64,000 bases of DNA from NCBI RefSeq assembly GCF_963556105.2, contig NZ_OY829948.1:124001-188000 (forward strand), in the 5' to 3' direction. The position numbers and the translations under genes are program-made. This document shows positions 39,100-50,666 of the stretch, piece after piece (within the stretch, counting starts at the first letter, position 1; every line of letters starts with the position of its first letter). Under the pieces are notes generated by a model. It ran no database searches, was not told where the DNA came from, and saw only the letters and a program-made list of their open reading frames with translations. The stretch comes from an uncultured Tolumonas sp. (GTDB lineage Bacteria > Pseudomonadota > Gammaproteobacteria > Enterobacterales > Aeromonadaceae).

Positions 39100-39444
39100 T
39101 TATTGGTCATGCTGCTCGCGGTGAGCCAGATCAACACCATGCGCAAATCCGTGCTGAAAATCCTTTTCCAATACCGCTTTGTTGCTAATAACACGCCCCA
39201 GCAATAATCCAATTTCATTAGCGAGATCAGCAATTTCCAGCGGCTGGCCTAAGTACTCAATAGCCGCAAGCGATTCACGTAGCTGATCAATAAAACGCTC
39301 AGGATCAGAGATCTGCGGAATGTAGCAATGCTCGTCCAGCACTTCATGGCCAACAGGTTCAGCATTTAGCCACACCCGATCCTTATCATCAAGGGGTATG
39401 GCCGGATCACACTGCGCCAATAAATGATCTATTTCGTTTGGCAT
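39100..39444 (-). CDS. Hypothetical acidic protein
   Basis: A 114-aa acidic protein (MPNEIDHLLAQCDPAIPLDD) that I do not recognise; the second half is helical (LEIADLANEIGLLLGRVISN). Composition is closer to the host genes than to the AT-rich recombinase region on its left, so it may mark a boundary in the element's cargo. It ends in DLAHREQHDQ. Confidence 0.45.
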   Translation of the reverse strand: MPNEIDHLLAQCDPAIPLDDKDRVWLNAEPVGHEVLDEHCYIPQISDPERFIDQLRESLAAIEYLGQPLEIADLANEIGLLLGRVISNKAVLEKDFQHGFAHGVDLAHREQHDQ

Positions 39445-39538
39445 ATCGTGTTCCCCTCTTTGTATTCAAATCCATCACATAACCTGTGACGCTATTTTGC
39501 AAATGCAACATTATGTTCAAAAAGCAATAGGAGCACCA

Positions 39539-40615
39539 CTTGATAACGGCGTTGTTGCCTAAATCAAATCAGGGAACTTTTTTCGTTTTTCATGATCTGA
39601 TCTCTTAGTACAAAAAACTGAGAGTAACCAGATGGGCAAGGCAAAACATAAAATCAGCAATTGGCAGCAGTACAACCAGGCTTTAGTCAATCGCGGCTCC
39701 CTCACCGTTTGGATGGATGATGAAGCCATTCGTCAGTGGTACAGCCAGTCTCATCATGGTCGTCGTGGCCGCGGTTTTCAATTCAGTGATAACGCGATTG
39801 CCACGGCATTGATGCTAAAAAATGTGTTCAAGCTGCCACTGCGTGCATTAGAAGGCTTTCTCAATTCCCTCTTTCGGTTGCTGAATGTGTCACTGAAATC
39901 ACCCGATTATAGTTGCATCAGCAAGCGTGCTAAAACGGTATTGGTTCGCTATCAGCTACCCAGTCAGGGACCAATAGCTCACTTGGTTATCGATCCCACC
40001 GGATTAAAAGTCTTCAGTGAGGGTGAATGGAAAACCCGTAAGCACGGCAAAGAAAAACGTCGTATCTGGCGTAAAGTCCATATGGCCGTTGATGCACAGA
40101 GCCATGTTGTGATTGCTGCTGAAGTCAGTCTGGTACAGGTCGCAGATAATGAAGTGATGCCAACACTGATAAAGCCGCTACGTCGTAAAATTAAGCAAGT
40201 GTCAGCCGATGGGGCCTATGACACAAGGGACTGCCATGCGTTACTCAAACGACGAGGAATTAAGGTGACCATTCCACCGCGAAAAAATGCGGCATTATGG
40301 GAAGAGGGTCATCCGCGGAATGAAGCTGTCATGGCACAAACAGCCGGAAATATCTCGGGCTGGAAAAAAGAGAATCAGTATCATCAACGTTCAAAAGCGG
40401 AAACAGCCATGTACCGGTATAAGCAATTGAATAGTGCCAAATTAAGCCTGAGAGATTATAACGCTCAGGTTGGTGAAATCATGGCTGGCATCAAGGTCAT
40501 GAACAAAGTGATCGGTCTGGGAATGCCGAATCGAGCCGAGGCCTAATTAAGCTGGTACATATCAAAGACAGAATATTGCTATCGTTCTGATTTGATCAAC
40601 AACGCCCTTGATAAC
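39539..40615. mobile_element. IS5-family (IS903-like) insertion sequence with 9-bp duplication
   Basis: The element at 39548-40606 (1059 bp) has imperfect terminal inverted repeats GGCGTTGTTGCCTAAATCAA and, at the right end read inward, GGCGTTGTTGATCAAATCAG. It is flanked by the direct repeat CTTGATAAC at 39539-39547 and 40607-40615. Length, end sequence and 9-bp duplication are those of the IS903 group. An intact duplication indicates simple, probably recent insertion. Confidence 0.92.
39632..40546 (+). CDS. IS5-family transposase
   Basis: DDE transposase of 304 aa. Catalytic positions can be seen in HLVIDPTGLKVF (first Asp), SADGAYDTRDCHALL (second Asp) and the RSKAETAMYRYKQL segment (Glu). 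The gene fills the IS and appears intact. Confidence 0.93.
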   Translation: MGKAKHKISNWQQYNQALVNRGSLTVWMDDEAIRQWYSQSHHGRRGRGFQFSDNAIATALMLKNVFKLPLRALEGFLNSLFRLLNVSLKSPDYSCISKRAKTVLVRYQLPSQGPIAHLVIDPTGLKVFSEGEWKTRKHGKEKRRIWRKVHMAVDAQSHVVIAAEVSLVQVADNEVMPTLIKPLRRKIKQVSADGAYDTRDCHALLKRRGIKVTIPPRKNAALWEEGHPRNEAVMAQTAGNISGWKKENQYHQRSKAETAMYRYKQLNSAKLSLRDYNAQVGEIMAGIKVMNKVIGLGMPNRAEA

Positions 40616-40758
40616 GACTGTATGCCACTAAGGTACATTTGTATGAAAAAATGAAGATTCATACCTAAGTAATAACAGCTCATTTTCGACATTAAAGTAT
40701 CATACAAAAATGGCTAACTTGATGCCTGTATCCTGCCATTTTTAACTCAAAAATGCCC
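40616..40758. other. Short non-coding segment with hairpins before the intron
   Basis: AAAAATGGC (40706-40714) pairs with GCCATTTTT (40735-40743), and CATTTTT (40737-40743) can alternatively pair with AAAAATG (40749-40755). The intron begins 4 bases after this structure. Confidence 0.55.
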
Positions 40759-42929
40759 GTGCGACGTGAAGTCGTATGAAGCGTTGTTCACCACGACAAG
40801 AGTGAACCATTTGTATCACCAGATGACCCTAAGGCTCTGAATAAAGCAGCGAGCCTGACAATGTAACGAAGTTCGGTAAATGACTGAACGGGAACAGAAT
40901 CGTGAGAGGACGTTCTTCCTGATAACCACAAATCGGGTAAGTGCTAGGGTGTCAGTATGATGAATGTAAGTGAATCCACGTAAGGTGCGTTATATGAGAA
41001 ACAGCGGAAGTGGTTAATACGCTGTGGCCAAAAGGCAATGAGAGTAGGAAAGATGTTGGGCAGTACTCTTTCGTGATCAATACGCTCTCCGCATTAGAGT
41101 GGGCATCTAAGCTGACATTACGCGACATACGGAACACGGTAAGCCTGTATTGCTCCCTTTGGGAAAGCCGTCTGTGAAGATAGCCGATAGTGGTGCAGGT
41201 AAAGGATGCTGGAAAAAGCGAATGCCGCATTGTAATGATGTGGATACAGATGTTTATCTGGCGCGAAAGCGAGCTGACTTCCGGCTGGTCTCCCGTTGCA
41301 AGATGATTTGAGGAACTTTATTCAAGGTGAAACGCAAATGATAACTTCAGCAGAAGTTAGTGCCTCTCCTGACGGTAGCTACCAATGGCAATCCATCAAC
41401 TGGATGGTAATTGAGCAGCACGTTTTAAAGCTTCAAATGCGCATTGCAAAAGCAACCCGAGAAGGTAAACGCGGCAAGGCGAAAGCGTTGCAGTGGATCC
41501 TGACTCACTCAAAAGCAGCAAAACTTCTTGCTGTGAAACGAGTTTCTCAGAATAAAGGCAGTAAAACACCGGGGATCGACGGCATCATTTGGAATACCGA
41601 TGCCCGTTGTATGGCGGCGGTTAATCAACTGAGCAGAAAGGGCTATCAAGCCAAACCGCTCAGGCGTATCTATATCCCCAAGAAAAACGGCAAACTCAGA
41701 CCCCTAGGCATTCCATGCATGATAGACAGAGCGCAACAGGCGCTCCATCTTCTTGCCTTGGAACCTATATCCGAAACGATTGCCGACCCAAACAGTTATG
41801 GTTTTCGACCGAACCGGAGTACTGCGGATGCGATTGCACAATGTTTCAAATGCTTGTGTTTAAAACGTTCGGCACAATGGGTTCTTGAAGGTGATATCAA
41901 AGCCTGCTTCGATAAGATTGGTCATCAATGGCTTATCGACAACATTCAAACGGATAAACGAATGCTGATGCAATGGCTGCAATGCGGTTTTATCGACAAA
42001 GGAATGTTTTACCATACGGCAGAAGGAACGCCTCAAGGCGGTATCATCTCTCCAACGCTGATGTTACTGACGCTGGCTGGTTTAGAAAAACTGGTCAAGT
42101 CGATAGCGGGTAAAACAGGCGATAGGATCCACTTCATCGGATACGCAGATGATTTTGTGATCACAGGAACTTCGCAAGAAGTCTTACTCAATGAAATCAA
42201 ACCACAGCTCATTGGCTTTCTACAAGAAAGAGGCTTAACTCTTTCTGAGGAGAAAACGCATGTCACTCATATCAATGATGGTTTTGACTTTCTGGGGTTC
42301 AACCTCAGAAAGTACAAAGGCAAATTGCTGATTAAACCAAGCAAGAGCAATGTTCTGTCATTTCTGGGTAATTTACGTGAACTCATCAGAAAACACGCAA
42401 CCACTTCAGTAGGCGATTTAATTAAAATGTTGAATCCGAAGCTGAGAGGTTGGGCGAATTATTATCGTCATTGTGTGGCTAAGCGAACTTTCGATTATGT
42501 AAGCCATCAAGTCTTTTGGACGTTATGGCGATGGGCAGTCAGACGTCACCCGACTAAAAGTCGGCACTGGGTAGGTCGGAAATATTTTCTGAACCGAAAA
42601 GGCGAATGGCGATTCCACGGTTGGCAGAAAAGCGCGAACATGGATTGTCCACTGAACCTGATCCAAATCGCTCAAACGCCGATAAAACGACATGTGAAAA
42701 TCAGAAGTGAAGCAACGCCTTACGATCCTCAATACCAATCCTATTTGGCGGAGAGGAAACCGAAAAAGGAAAGCAGAAACTCTTGGTTTGAGCCTGTATT
42801 AGCTGCTTTATAAGAGAAATTGCTGGGTAACGTAAAACGCCTTAGCGGAGGCTTGAGCCGTATGCAGTGAAAGTTGCACGTACGGTTCTTAGGAGGGCGG
42901 CACTTGGTAACAGGTGTCGCCTATCCGAC
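40759..42929 (+). mobile_element. Group II intron
   Basis: A ribozyme retroelement of about 2.17 kb. The 5' end is taken at GTGCGAC (40759), the conserved GUGYG start. An intron-encoded reverse transcriptase lies in domain IV. Domain V is recognisable at about 42854-42889: GAGCCGTATGC, GTGAAAGT tip, GCACGTACGGTTC. Domain VI (GGGCGGCACTTGG / AGGTGTCGCC) follows and the 3' end is near CCGAC at 42929. Ends are inferred from consensus, so they may be off by a few bases. Confidence 0.85.
41338..42813 (+). CDS. Group II intron reverse transcriptase/maturase
   Basis: LtrA-like intron-encoded protein, 491 aa from the ATG at 41338; the frame is open upstream from a TTG at 41296. RT domains 0-7 include PGIDG, RIYIPKKNGKLRPLGIP, the YGFRPNRS box, TPQGGIISP and the catalytic YADD (about 269-272). 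The maturase domain X has LNPKLRGWANYYRH. No C-terminal HNH endonuclease cysteines are visible, so it probably lacks the endonuclease domain. Confidence 0.92.
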   Translation: MITSAEVSASPDGSYQWQSINWMVIEQHVLKLQMRIAKATREGKRGKAKALQWILTHSKAAKLLAVKRVSQNKGSKTPGIDGIIWNTDARCMAAVNQLSRKGYQAKPLRRIYIPKKNGKLRPLGIPCMIDRAQQALHLLALEPISETIADPNSYGFRPNRSTADAIAQCFKCLCLKRSAQWVLEGDIKACFDKIGHQWLIDNIQTDKRMLMQWLQCGFIDKGMFYHTAEGTPQGGIISPTLMLLTLAGLEKLVKSIAGKTGDRIHFIGYADDFVITGTSQEVLLNEIKPQLIGFLQERGLTLSEEKTHVTHINDGFDFLGFNLRKYKGKLLIKPSKSNVLSFLGNLRELIRKHATTSVGDLIKMLNPKLRGWANYYRHCVAKRTFDYVSHQVFWTLWRWAVRRHPTKSRHWVGRKYFLNRKGEWRFHGWQKSANMDCPLNLIQIAQTPIKRHVKIRSEATPYDPQYQSYLAERKPKKESRNSWFEPVLAAL

Positions 42930-43053
42930 CAAAACGTTTTAGCTAAAGATTGAAAAAAACACAAAAAGTTACCTGAGGGTAGAAGGCATAATACAGCTTA
43001 TTAACAGCGTGCTGTTCTCTGAATATTTTTGGGCAGTCCGATCTCGCTAATTT

Positions 43054-43947
43054 TTAACTCACCGATGATGTAACAGGTAAGCTCTCATGCATACATTGCA
43101 TAAACGTGCTCATCGCCGGACTCACGCTTTTGCCAGCGTGATGAGCACATAACGCGGTAATGGTAAGCGGAGTTCTTGAGAATGGGAGCTCCTTCAATTC
43201 TCCAGACAACAGCTCACGTTGCACGGCAAATCGGGGAAGAAAGGAAACCCCCAGATTACTAGCGACACAACGTTTAATGCTTTCGATACTCCATAATTCA
43301 ATCGTGTTTTCCAGTGTAATACCGCGTTGCCGGAGGGTGCTTTCAAATACCTGGCGGAATATACATTGTGGTTCGTTGATAATAAAACTGGTCGGTAAAT
43401 GCTGGTCAGGACGGGTAAAGTCCATTCCATCCAATAGCGGTGATGCCACTAATACCAATGGCTCATTGCCAAATGTTTCCATATGTAGTGCTGCATCATT
43501 TCCCACTCGATAAAAAACCCCCAAATCAGCCTCATCAGACAACAATGCATCACGAATGACATAACAATTAAGCGATTGCAGCGACAAGCGTACTTGTGGT
43601 GCCCTCATTCTGAAACGCTGCAACACCTCTGGCATTTTATAAGCCAGTAAAGTTTCGCCGATAGCGATACGGAGTTCACCCACGGGTTCGGCATCTTGCT
43701 GTGCTGCTTGGCGCATACCTTCCAGGACTCGTGTCATTTCATGGACATAAGGGAGGATATTTTTTCCTGCTTGGGTGAGGCACATGCGACGGCCAATTTT
43801 TTCAAACAATTGAATAGATAGCTCTTGTTCCAATTGCTGAATATGAAAAGTGACGGTGGATTGAGTGCAGCATAACTTGTGGGAAGCTCGAACAAATGAT
43901 CCTTCTTCCACCACTGTTTTCAGCGTAATAAATCGACGCAGATCCAT
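43054..43947 (-). CDS. yfiE: LysR-family regulator YfiE-like
   Basis: A 297-aa LysR regulator. N-terminal winged helix (MDLRRFITLKTVVEEGSFVR, then KLCCTQSTVTFHIQQLE) and effector domain. It matches E. coli YfiE closely along its length by memory (for example LQSLNCYVIRDALL and SIESIKRCVASNLGVSFLPR). As in E. coli, it is divergent from eamB, whose exporter it presumably controls. The closeness to an enterobacterial pair inside a mobile element points to cargo capture. Confidence 0.88.
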   Translation of the reverse strand: MDLRRFITLKTVVEEGSFVRASHKLCCTQSTVTFHIQQLEQELSIQLFEKIGRRMCLTQAGKNILPYVHEMTRVLEGMRQAAQQDAEPVGELRIAIGETLLAYKMPEVLQRFRMRAPQVRLSLQSLNCYVIRDALLSDEADLGVFYRVGNDAALHMETFGNEPLVLVASPLLDGMDFTRPDQHLPTSFIINEPQCIFRQVFESTLRQRGITLENTIELWSIESIKRCVASNLGVSFLPRFAVQRELLSGELKELPFSRTPLTITALCAHHAGKSVSPAMSTFMQCMHESLPVTSSVS

Positions 43948-44057
43948 GAGTTTATCGCCCCTAATTAATCAAAAAACTCGAATATAGAGTTCAAATATAT
44001 TCGCTTTTTTGATGTTAATGACTGCGGTACTGTGTGATAGACAAAAGGAGAATACAA

Positions 44058-44645
44058 GTGACCTCAACGATTATTACGGCATTTTTTACCTATACCCTGA
44101 TCACCGCGATGACACCTGGGCCTAATAACATTCTGGCATTAAGTACGGTAAGTCAGCACGGTATTCGCCGCAGCATGGCAGTATTGAGTGGCATGAGCGC
44201 AGGCTTCCTGAGTGTTATGCTGTTGTGTGCGGCATTTACTCTATCTCTGACACGTTTACTTCCTGCTATCTCAGGTTGGTTCACCTAGGTGGGAGCTGCT
44301 TATATTTTATGGCTAGCATGGATTATCGCCACGAGTCACCCATCCACGTCAGAAACCAGTTCAAAACCACTGAGTTTTTGGACGAGCTTCAGTCTGCAAT
44401 TTATTAATGTGAAGATTATTTTGTATGGAATTACAGCAATATCTACATTTGTGCTGCCGTATACACAGAATATTTTTTCAGTGGTGTACGTCAGCTTTCT
44501 GTTAACAGCGATTGGATGCTTTGGGAATGGATGTTGGGCAATAGCGGGACATCTGTTTCAGTCATTATTTCAACGTCATGGTCGTCTTATTAATCTTGTT
44601 TTATCTGCCATGTTGGTATATTGCGCTATACACATGTTTATCTGA
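44058..44645 (+). pseudogene. eamB: Cysteine/O-acetylserine exporter EamB, interrupted by an amber codon
   Basis: From the GTG at 44058 (AAGGAG 7 bases upstream) to 44645 the frame encodes 195 residues, the exact length of E. coli EamB (YfiK), a LysE-family exporter of cysteine and O-acetylserine. Shared stretches include TYTLITAMTPGPNNILALS and FVNVKIILYG-type QFINVKIILYG. An in-frame TAG at 44286-44288 breaks it after SGWFT; translation could only restart at GTG 44289. One base change would restore the gene, so inactivation looks recent. The divergent regulator yfiE is intact. Confidence 0.88.
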
Positions 44646-45079
44646 TGTGTATGTCCATCGGCGCGTAATACTATGAGTATGCATGCTACTGCCCCAACGT
44701 GTTTTATTTATTCTAATTAATTGTTGTTATTATAACTATCAACCACATTATTTCTTTTAATCACTAGTTCCATAGTTGATGTACAGAAAGTAGCATTAAC
44801 CAGGTATTAAATATTTATGAGATAGAACACATTAGATGAACTCTCATATACACTCATGAACTTTCATTATGAGTTATGGGGAAATTAAACTTGAATTTTA
44901 GATGTGTAGGATTCACAAAAAGAACCAAAGAGAAAACAACCACGAGAATAGGACATAGTATTGAGTTAAGAATGAAATTTATTATACATGAACAAAAAGT
45001 AATGCTCCTACAGCAATGGAGCATTACATGAGATATTTAAAGTCGGTTTATACAATTCTAACAAAAAAAGACATAAACA
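44646..45079. other. AT-rich non-coding segment
   Basis: No gene is seen over 434 bp apart from the bgl terminator at its right end. It separates the yfiE/eamB pair from the much more AT-rich beta-glucoside locus and so may mark a cargo boundary. Confidence 0.5.
44994..45027 (-). terminator. Terminator of the beta-glucoside operon
   Basis: On the minus strand GTAATGCTCC / GGAGCATTAC forms a perfect 10-bp stem followed by TTTTTG, about 50 bases after the bglA stop. Confidence 0.9.
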
Positions 45080-47388
<2,309 letters not shown>

Positions 47389-47408
47389 ATTAACCTCTAA
47401 AATACAAG

Positions 47409-49277
47409 CTACAATAAAGTCATAAGTGGTTTGGCTGGTGAAATATTAGATAAATCATCTCTCCACATCACATCAAAATAATCAAACCCATCACCAAGTG
47501 ATATTGAAACAAAAACATCAGAACCATTTTCCTTAATTAAATTAACATCATAAGAAAATATTCTATCACCTTGATTAAATTGGTTTGAGATGCACAACCT
47601 AGTTGCATACTCGGATAAAGAAATATTTTTTGAAGAAACGGTTATTGATAATATCAATTCTATCCCATCGTGGGATCTAATTTTTATATAATCAAATTCA
47701 TCTGAGCAAGAAACAATCACCCCATCAAATGGAGCCATTATATTTCCCTTATTTAAAAGGATATTAATAGATTTATTTTCATCTGGTTCTATTGTATCTA
47801 ATTTATTGTTTTTACTTAAAGTTCCATACACAGGTGAGAAAATCACTCTTTTATTATGTATTGATTTATCGAGTATGGACGGAATGTCTTCGTTAACGTC
47901 TCTCTTAGTAATATCTTGATTCTGATTAACAAATCCAGTTTTTAAATTTACAACAATTATTGATATAACAGTAACAAAAAAAGATATTAACAAAGTAATA
48001 ATTGCAAACTTAAAATTATTTTTTTCATCATAAAACATAGGAAGAGTAAGTAAGCCAGGAACTATATTAGTAAAAGATTTCAACGAAACCAACCCAGAGA
48101 AAAAACCAGCGCACAAAGCACCAAACATACAACAGAAGAGTGATTTTTTTGTTTTTAAATGAACTCCATAAAGAGCTGGTTCCGAAATTCCAAATAATGC
48201 AGAAACACCAGCAGGTAAAGCAATTTGCTTAGTTGCCATGTTGTTTGTTAAAAACCATACAGTTAAAGCCCCTGCGCCTTGAGCTATGTTTGAAGCAAAC
48301 ATTGAAGATAAAATAAGAGAATCATAGCCAACTGTTGCAATTGCTGAAAAAACGATAGGATAAAATATTTTATGCATCCCAAACATTACAAAGATTGGCA
48401 TAGATAAAGCCAATAGTGCATTAGAAATAAAACCAAAATTTTCTTGAATAAAAATTATTATGTTAGCTATATAAATGCCTATGCTGTTGCCAACTGGCCC
48501 ACACATGAATAATGAAATAGGAGACACAACAATTAGAACAATTACAGGTTTGAATAAAATAGCGATCGATCCAGAAATAAATCGGTCACAGCAACGTTCT
48601 ACGTATGACATCAGCCAAATTGTTAATATTATCGGTATCACTGAAAAAGAATATTTTACCGAAGGGATTGATAAACCAGCAATGTTTAACGGAATGTTGC
48701 TGGATAACAGATCAATTAATTTAGGATGAACCAATACTCCAGCTAATGCTATTGATATAAAAGAGTTTGTTTCAAATTTTTTTGAACATGATAGAGCTAA
48801 AAGCATTGGAAGAAAATAATATGCAGAATCAGATATAATATTGAATAAAATGTATATTTGATCAGTTTTATCAACACAACCGACAGCAACAAGTAAAACC
48901 AGAAAAGCTTTTAACATTCCGGCACCGAAAATTGCAGGAACTATTGGTTGAAATATAGAAACAACCGTAGAAATAAATTTATCAAAAATATTGAGATTAG
49001 ATTCTACATTGTTGTGATGATTTTTGTTATTAGAATTTATAATTTTTTTCAATTTAGAAAAAACAAATAAAACATGACTTCCAATTATTATTTGGAATTG
49101 CCCTGCTCTATAAAATGCATCGACGACATCAGGTAATAACTTAATCATGTCGATATTGGTTTTATTATAATCAACCAAATCAAATCTAAGGCGCGTAGAG
49201 CAATGAACAACATCTTTAATATTATCTACACCACCAACACCTTTAATTATATCATCAACATAATTGACTGCTTTCAT
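47409..49277 (-). CDS. Beta-glucoside PTS permease EIIBCA with degenerate EIIA
   Basis: PTS transporter of 622 aa from the ATG at 49277 (MKAVNYVDDIIKG); the open frame runs further into the terminator hairpin and is not credible there. EIIB phosphocysteine in VVHCSTRLRF (about residue 26), then a membrane EIIC domain with about ten helices (about 100-450; FGISEPALYGVHLKTKKS is the typical EIIC loop). The C-terminal EIIA domain is recognisable (IFSPVYGTLS, GNIMAPFDGVIV) but both histidines are missing: EFDYIKIRS stands where KHAIGIKS is expected and ELILSIT where VLIHIG is expected. Phosphate must then come from another EIIA. Confidence 0.88.
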   Translation of the reverse strand: MKAVNYVDDIIKGVGGVDNIKDVVHCSTRLRFDLVDYNKTNIDMIKLLPDVVDAFYRAGQFQIIIGSHVLFVFSKLKKIINSNNKNHHNNVESNLNIFDKFISTVVSIFQPIVPAIFGAGMLKAFLVLLVAVGCVDKTDQIYILFNIISDSAYYFLPMLLALSCSKKFETNSFISIALAGVLVHPKLIDLLSSNIPLNIAGLSIPSVKYSFSVIPIILTIWLMSYVERCCDRFISGSIAILFKPVIVLIVVSPISLFMCGPVGNSIGIYIANIIIFIQENFGFISNALLALSMPIFVMFGMHKIFYPIVFSAIATVGYDSLILSSMFASNIAQGAGALTVWFLTNNMATKQIALPAGVSALFGISEPALYGVHLKTKKSLFCCMFGALCAGFFSGLVSLKSFTNIVPGLLTLPMFYDEKNNFKFAIITLLISFFVTVISIIVVNLKTGFVNQNQDITKRDVNEDIPSILDKSIHNKRVIFSPVYGTLSKNNKLDTIEPDENKSINILLNKGNIMAPFDGVIVSCSDEFDYIKIRSHDGIELILSITVSSKNISLSEYATRLCISNQFNQGDRIFSYDVNLIKENGSDVFVSISLGDGFDYFDVMWRDDLSNISPAKPLMTLL

Positions 49278-49294
49278 ACTAAACCACCAAAAGT

Positions 49295-49363
49295 AAAAAC
49301 CCGAGCAGAACATTAAATATAATGCCCTACTCGGGTCTTGCCTGCTAATGCAGTTACACGCCC
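49295..49363 (-). promoter_or_regulatory. RAT antiterminator site and terminator before the EIIBCA gene
   Basis: On the minus strand the RAT core GTAACTGCATTAGCAGGCAA (within 49334-49363) matches the BglG recognition sequence of the E. coli bgl leader. It overlaps the 5' side of the terminator stem CCCGAG / CTCGGG ending in TTTTTA (49295-49336). Mutually exclusive pairing gives substrate-controlled read-through into EIIBCA-bglG-bglA. Confidence 0.9.
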
Positions 49364-49466
49364 TTTATTATTTGTTCAATATATATAAAGATGACTATAA
49401 AATCAACTATTACACGCAATAATGTGATGAAAGTATCAATTTATTCACATGTAAGGCCTGGTGGTT

Positions 49467-50621
49467 TTAAAATAAATATTTGACGGCAAATTGATAATCA
49501 TTAGCCGCATCGACAGCTACTGAATTATATGAGCCAGATGTTTTACTATAATCACCATACGCTCTTACTGCTGACGGAGACCATGCATTTTTATCAAGGC
49601 TATTAATTCGATACTCAAAAGACACACTCAAATTTTTAGTAAAATTATATATAGGACCAAAGGTTGTTGAGTTATATGCATCTAAGTTTTCCCCATTTAC
49701 ATCAACAGTTTGTTTTTCCCAGGTAGCAAGTAACCCTAAACCATTGGTAAATGTATAGCGTAACGCAGTTTCGATACCTTTATGATCTACACCATTCGCC
49801 AAAAAATCAGATCCTTTGGCAGCAGTTACAGCTGCATACCAAGAAGAGTCATCATACTTTAGACCTGCTAAATATAACTTAGGATTATTTGTTGCAACAC
49901 CTGATGTACTTTGAGGTCGATGACCATTTATAAATCCAGCACCGATAGACACATGCATTGGTAAGTTATATGTCGCAGCTAAATTATACGCGCTATTGTC
50001 TTTATCTAGAGTGTCCGTATCTCTTTGAGTTTTAAATTTGTAACTTGCTAAAATGTTCGCATTCCCAAATACGCCCGCATACTTCAATACATCACTTGCT
50101 CTTGCTGATGCAAAACGGTCAGTCCCTAACCCTAAAGCAGAGCCTGTATATCCATCGGTATAGCCAATATCTGTCCATCCTGTGAAAGTATCTGCATTAG
50201 GGCTCCACTGACGCCCAAATGTAAACGCCCCAATATCTTTTACACCAACGCCACCAAAAATTAATCTGGTACGGACGTTGGTGCCTTGTGCATCACCAGC
50301 ACCACCATTATCTGAACCATTTACACTTGATGCGAAATTTTGCTCACTATCAGGATTATTTAATTTAAATTGAGCCTCATATTTACCGATGGCGGTCAAT
50401 TTGTCATCGATTGCTGTTTTAGCATCCGCTCCAAATCGTAAAAAATTATTACTACCATAGTTTGCACTATTTTTTTCATTGCCGAAAAAATGTCCCGCAT
50501 ATGCCATACCAGTTAATTTAACATCATTCTTATCATCTTTAATAAGCTGATATGCTTGTAATTGTGGAGCGATAAAAACAAATGAAATAGCAATAGCGAT
50601 AGCATTTAATTTAACATTCAT
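49467..50621 (-). CDS. Outer-membrane porin
   Basis: A 384-aa trimeric-type porin. Residues 1-23 are a signal peptide (AIAIAISFVFIAPQLQA). Alternating beta strands fill the protein and it ends FAVKYLF with the C-terminal Phe required for BAM assembly. It sits between two beta-glucoside PTS genes, 45 bp after the first, so it probably lets aryl- or oligo-beta-glucosides across the outer membrane, like BglH-type porins, but the sequence itself is general-porin-like. Confidence 0.88.
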   Translation of the reverse strand: MNVKLNAIAIAISFVFIAPQLQAYQLIKDDKNDVKLTGMAYAGHFFGNEKNSANYGSNNFLRFGADAKTAIDDKLTAIGKYEAQFKLNNPDSEQNFASSVNGSDNGGAGDAQGTNVRTRLIFGGVGVKDIGAFTFGRQWSPNADTFTGWTDIGYTDGYTGSALGLGTDRFASARASDVLKYAGVFGNANILASYKFKTQRDTDTLDKDNSAYNLAATYNLPMHVSIGAGFINGHRPQSTSGVATNNPKLYLAGLKYDDSSWYAAVTAAKGSDFLANGVDHKGIETALRYTFTNGLGLLATWEKQTVDVNGENLDAYNSTTFGPIYNFTKNLSVSFEYRINSLDKNAWSPSAVRAYGDYSKTSGSYNSVAVDAANDYQFAVKYLF

Positions 50622-50666
50622 AAGTCACCTTTTTTAGTGTGGTTTTAATTCGTTTTTTAAATATTA

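Noticed and set aside
44058..44645. Amber codon in eamB as programmed readthrough
   Set aside because: No readthrough context or downstream structure was evident; a point mutation is simpler.
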